Assembly (NCBI GenBank): GCA_900754255.1
Contig: CAAECI010000107.1
Span: forward strand, 1-13,290
Length of the DNA stretch: 13,290 nucleotides
Origin: an uncultured Succinivibrio sp.
GTDB lineage: Bacteria; Pseudomonadota; Gammaproteobacteria; Enterobacterales; Succinivibrionaceae
Direction: 5' to 3'
Below the pieces are notes generated by a model. It had not been told where the DNA came from. It searched no databases and saw nothing but the letters and a program-made list of their open reading frames with translations. Positions 12,582-13,290 of this stretch are shown here, piece by piece. Position 1 is the first letter of the stretch. Every line of letters starts with the position of its first letter. The translations under genes were made by a program, and so were the position numbers.

Positions 12582-13290
12582 ATGGCAGCTAACAATTCGA
12601 AACACAAGAAGAACAAGGCGGCTTTTGCATCCAGGAACAACAATATAAAGCCCGTCATCAATAATATTAAAAGCGAGACAGCCGCAGTCACCGCACCGGA
12701 GGTTTCGGCAGTCGAACAATTAAAAAAGAAGATAGTGCATCATTTGCGTTGCACCATCGGAACCTCCGAGCTTAAAGCATCCAAGCTCGCTTGGTGGCAG
12801 GCACTGGTTGCATCCGTCAATGAGGATATTTTCAACCGATTGACGCAAACTCAGTTTACGCACGCCTGTAAGGATACGAGAGCAGTCAATTATTTGTCCG
12901 CCGAATTTCTGATGGGACGCCTGACCGTCAACAATCTTTGCAATCTTGAAATGTATCAGGTAGCCAAGGATGCCTTAAAGCTTCTTGGTCAGGATATCAA
13001 TGAAATTTGCGAGGAAGAGCCGGATATGGCTTTGGGCAACGGCGGCTTAGGTCGTTTGGCTGCCTGCTATATGGAATCGTTGGCTACGTTGAGCTACCCT
13101 TGCGTAGGTTACGGCATTCACTATGAGAACGGCCTGTTCCGTCAGGAAATACGCGGCGGACGTCAGGTCGAGCGTCCTGATTCCTGGCGTGAGTACGGTT
13201 GCCCCTGGGAGCTGTGTCGCCCCGAATCTCTGCAGAATATCCCCATCGGCGGTTATGTGGAGACTCAGACTGGTCCTGACGGCTCTCAGC
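12582..13290 (+). CDS. glgP: Glycogen/maltodextrin phosphorylase, 5' part (runs off the window)
   Basis: The first 236 codons of an alpha-glucan phosphorylase (GT35), which releases glucose-1-phosphate from glycogen or maltodextrin in the cytosol using pyridoxal phosphate. Family blocks are visible: VNYLSAEFLMGRLTVNNLCNL, DMALGNGGLGRLAACYMESLATL, GYGIHYENGLFRQ and RPDSWREYGCPWE. The lysine that binds the cofactor lies beyond the window. The start ATG follows GAGGGA (12566-12571) at 10 bp. The first 45 or so residues are a Lys/Asn-rich, low-complexity extension (SKHKKNKAAFASRNNN) not found in E. coli GlgP or MalP. GRLTVNNLCNL is closer to MalP, while the rest fits either enzyme, so the symbol is approximate. 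It has its own promoter and is unrelated to rep upstream. Confidence 0.85.
   Translation, partial: MAANNSKHKKNKAAFASRNNNIKPVINNIKSETAAVTAPEVSAVEQLKKKIVHHLRCTIGTSELKASKLAWWQALVASVNEDIFNRLTQTQFTHACKDTRAVNYLSAEFLMGRLTVNNLCNLEMYQVAKDALKLLGQDINEICEEEPDMALGNGGLGRLAACYMESLATLSYPCVGYGIHYENGLFRQEIRGGRQVERPDSWREYGCPWELCRPESLQNIPIGGYVETQTGPDGSQ

Noticed and set aside
1..13290. CRISPR arrays, tRNA or rRNA genes, insertion sequences
   Set aside because: I read the non-coding gaps on both strands and saw no spaced repeats, tRNA arms, rRNA segments or transposase with terminal repeats.

Overview
The window looks like a chromosomal segment of a gammaproteobacterium. The main evidence is the run nudF, cpdA, yqiA, (two-component pair), parE on the plus strand. 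It matches the nudF-yqiB-cpdA-yqiA-parE neighbourhood of E. coli, where a qseBC-type pair also lies close to parE. The proteins resemble their E. coli counterparts strongly but not closely, and flagellar FlhB is present. A motile anaerobe such as a member of the Succinivibrionaceae would fit, but this placement is inference only.

Layout. A class I dihydroorotase (pyrC, 237-1580, minus) ends at a clear terminator and is divergent from nudF (1634-2266). cpdA (2496-3329) and yqiA (3329-3907) overlap by one base. A QseB/QseC-like response regulator and sensor kinase follow (4149-4841 and 4817-6232, overlapping), then a terminator, then parE (6321-8243). parE has an extended -10 promoter so close to its ATG that the mRNA may be leaderless. 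parE converges with flhB (8247-9374, minus) with 3 bp between them. Upstream of flhB on the same strand are a secreted protein resembling a two-domain carboxymuconolactone decarboxylase (9394-10041) and an orphan solute-binding lipoprotein gene whose signal-peptide part and body are in different frames (10142-10983).

The accessory part is 10984-12425. A roughly 500-bp non-coding stretch holds three perfect inverted repeats and a TCTTGATA motif abutting a 12-bp palindrome. Directly after it is a pC194/pUB110-type (Rep_1) rolling-circle replication initiator whose HUH motif and catalytic Tyr lie in different frames. This looks like an integrated, probably inactivated rolling-circle replicon, or a live one with a sequence error. 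The window ends in the 5' part of a glycogen/maltodextrin phosphorylase gene (12582 to beyond the end) with a perfect TATAAT box.

How they work together. Most genes are housekeeping: pyrimidine synthesis, ADP-ribose and cAMP turnover, an esterase, chromosome decatenation, flagellar export and glycogen use. The points of most interest are the Rep/origin-like unit, two frameshifts in A-runs that are both repaired by one extra A, an Asp-to-Asn change in the ParE TOPRIM motif, and the CMD-like secreted protein coupled to flhB. I found no tRNA, rRNA, CRISPR array or insertion sequence.
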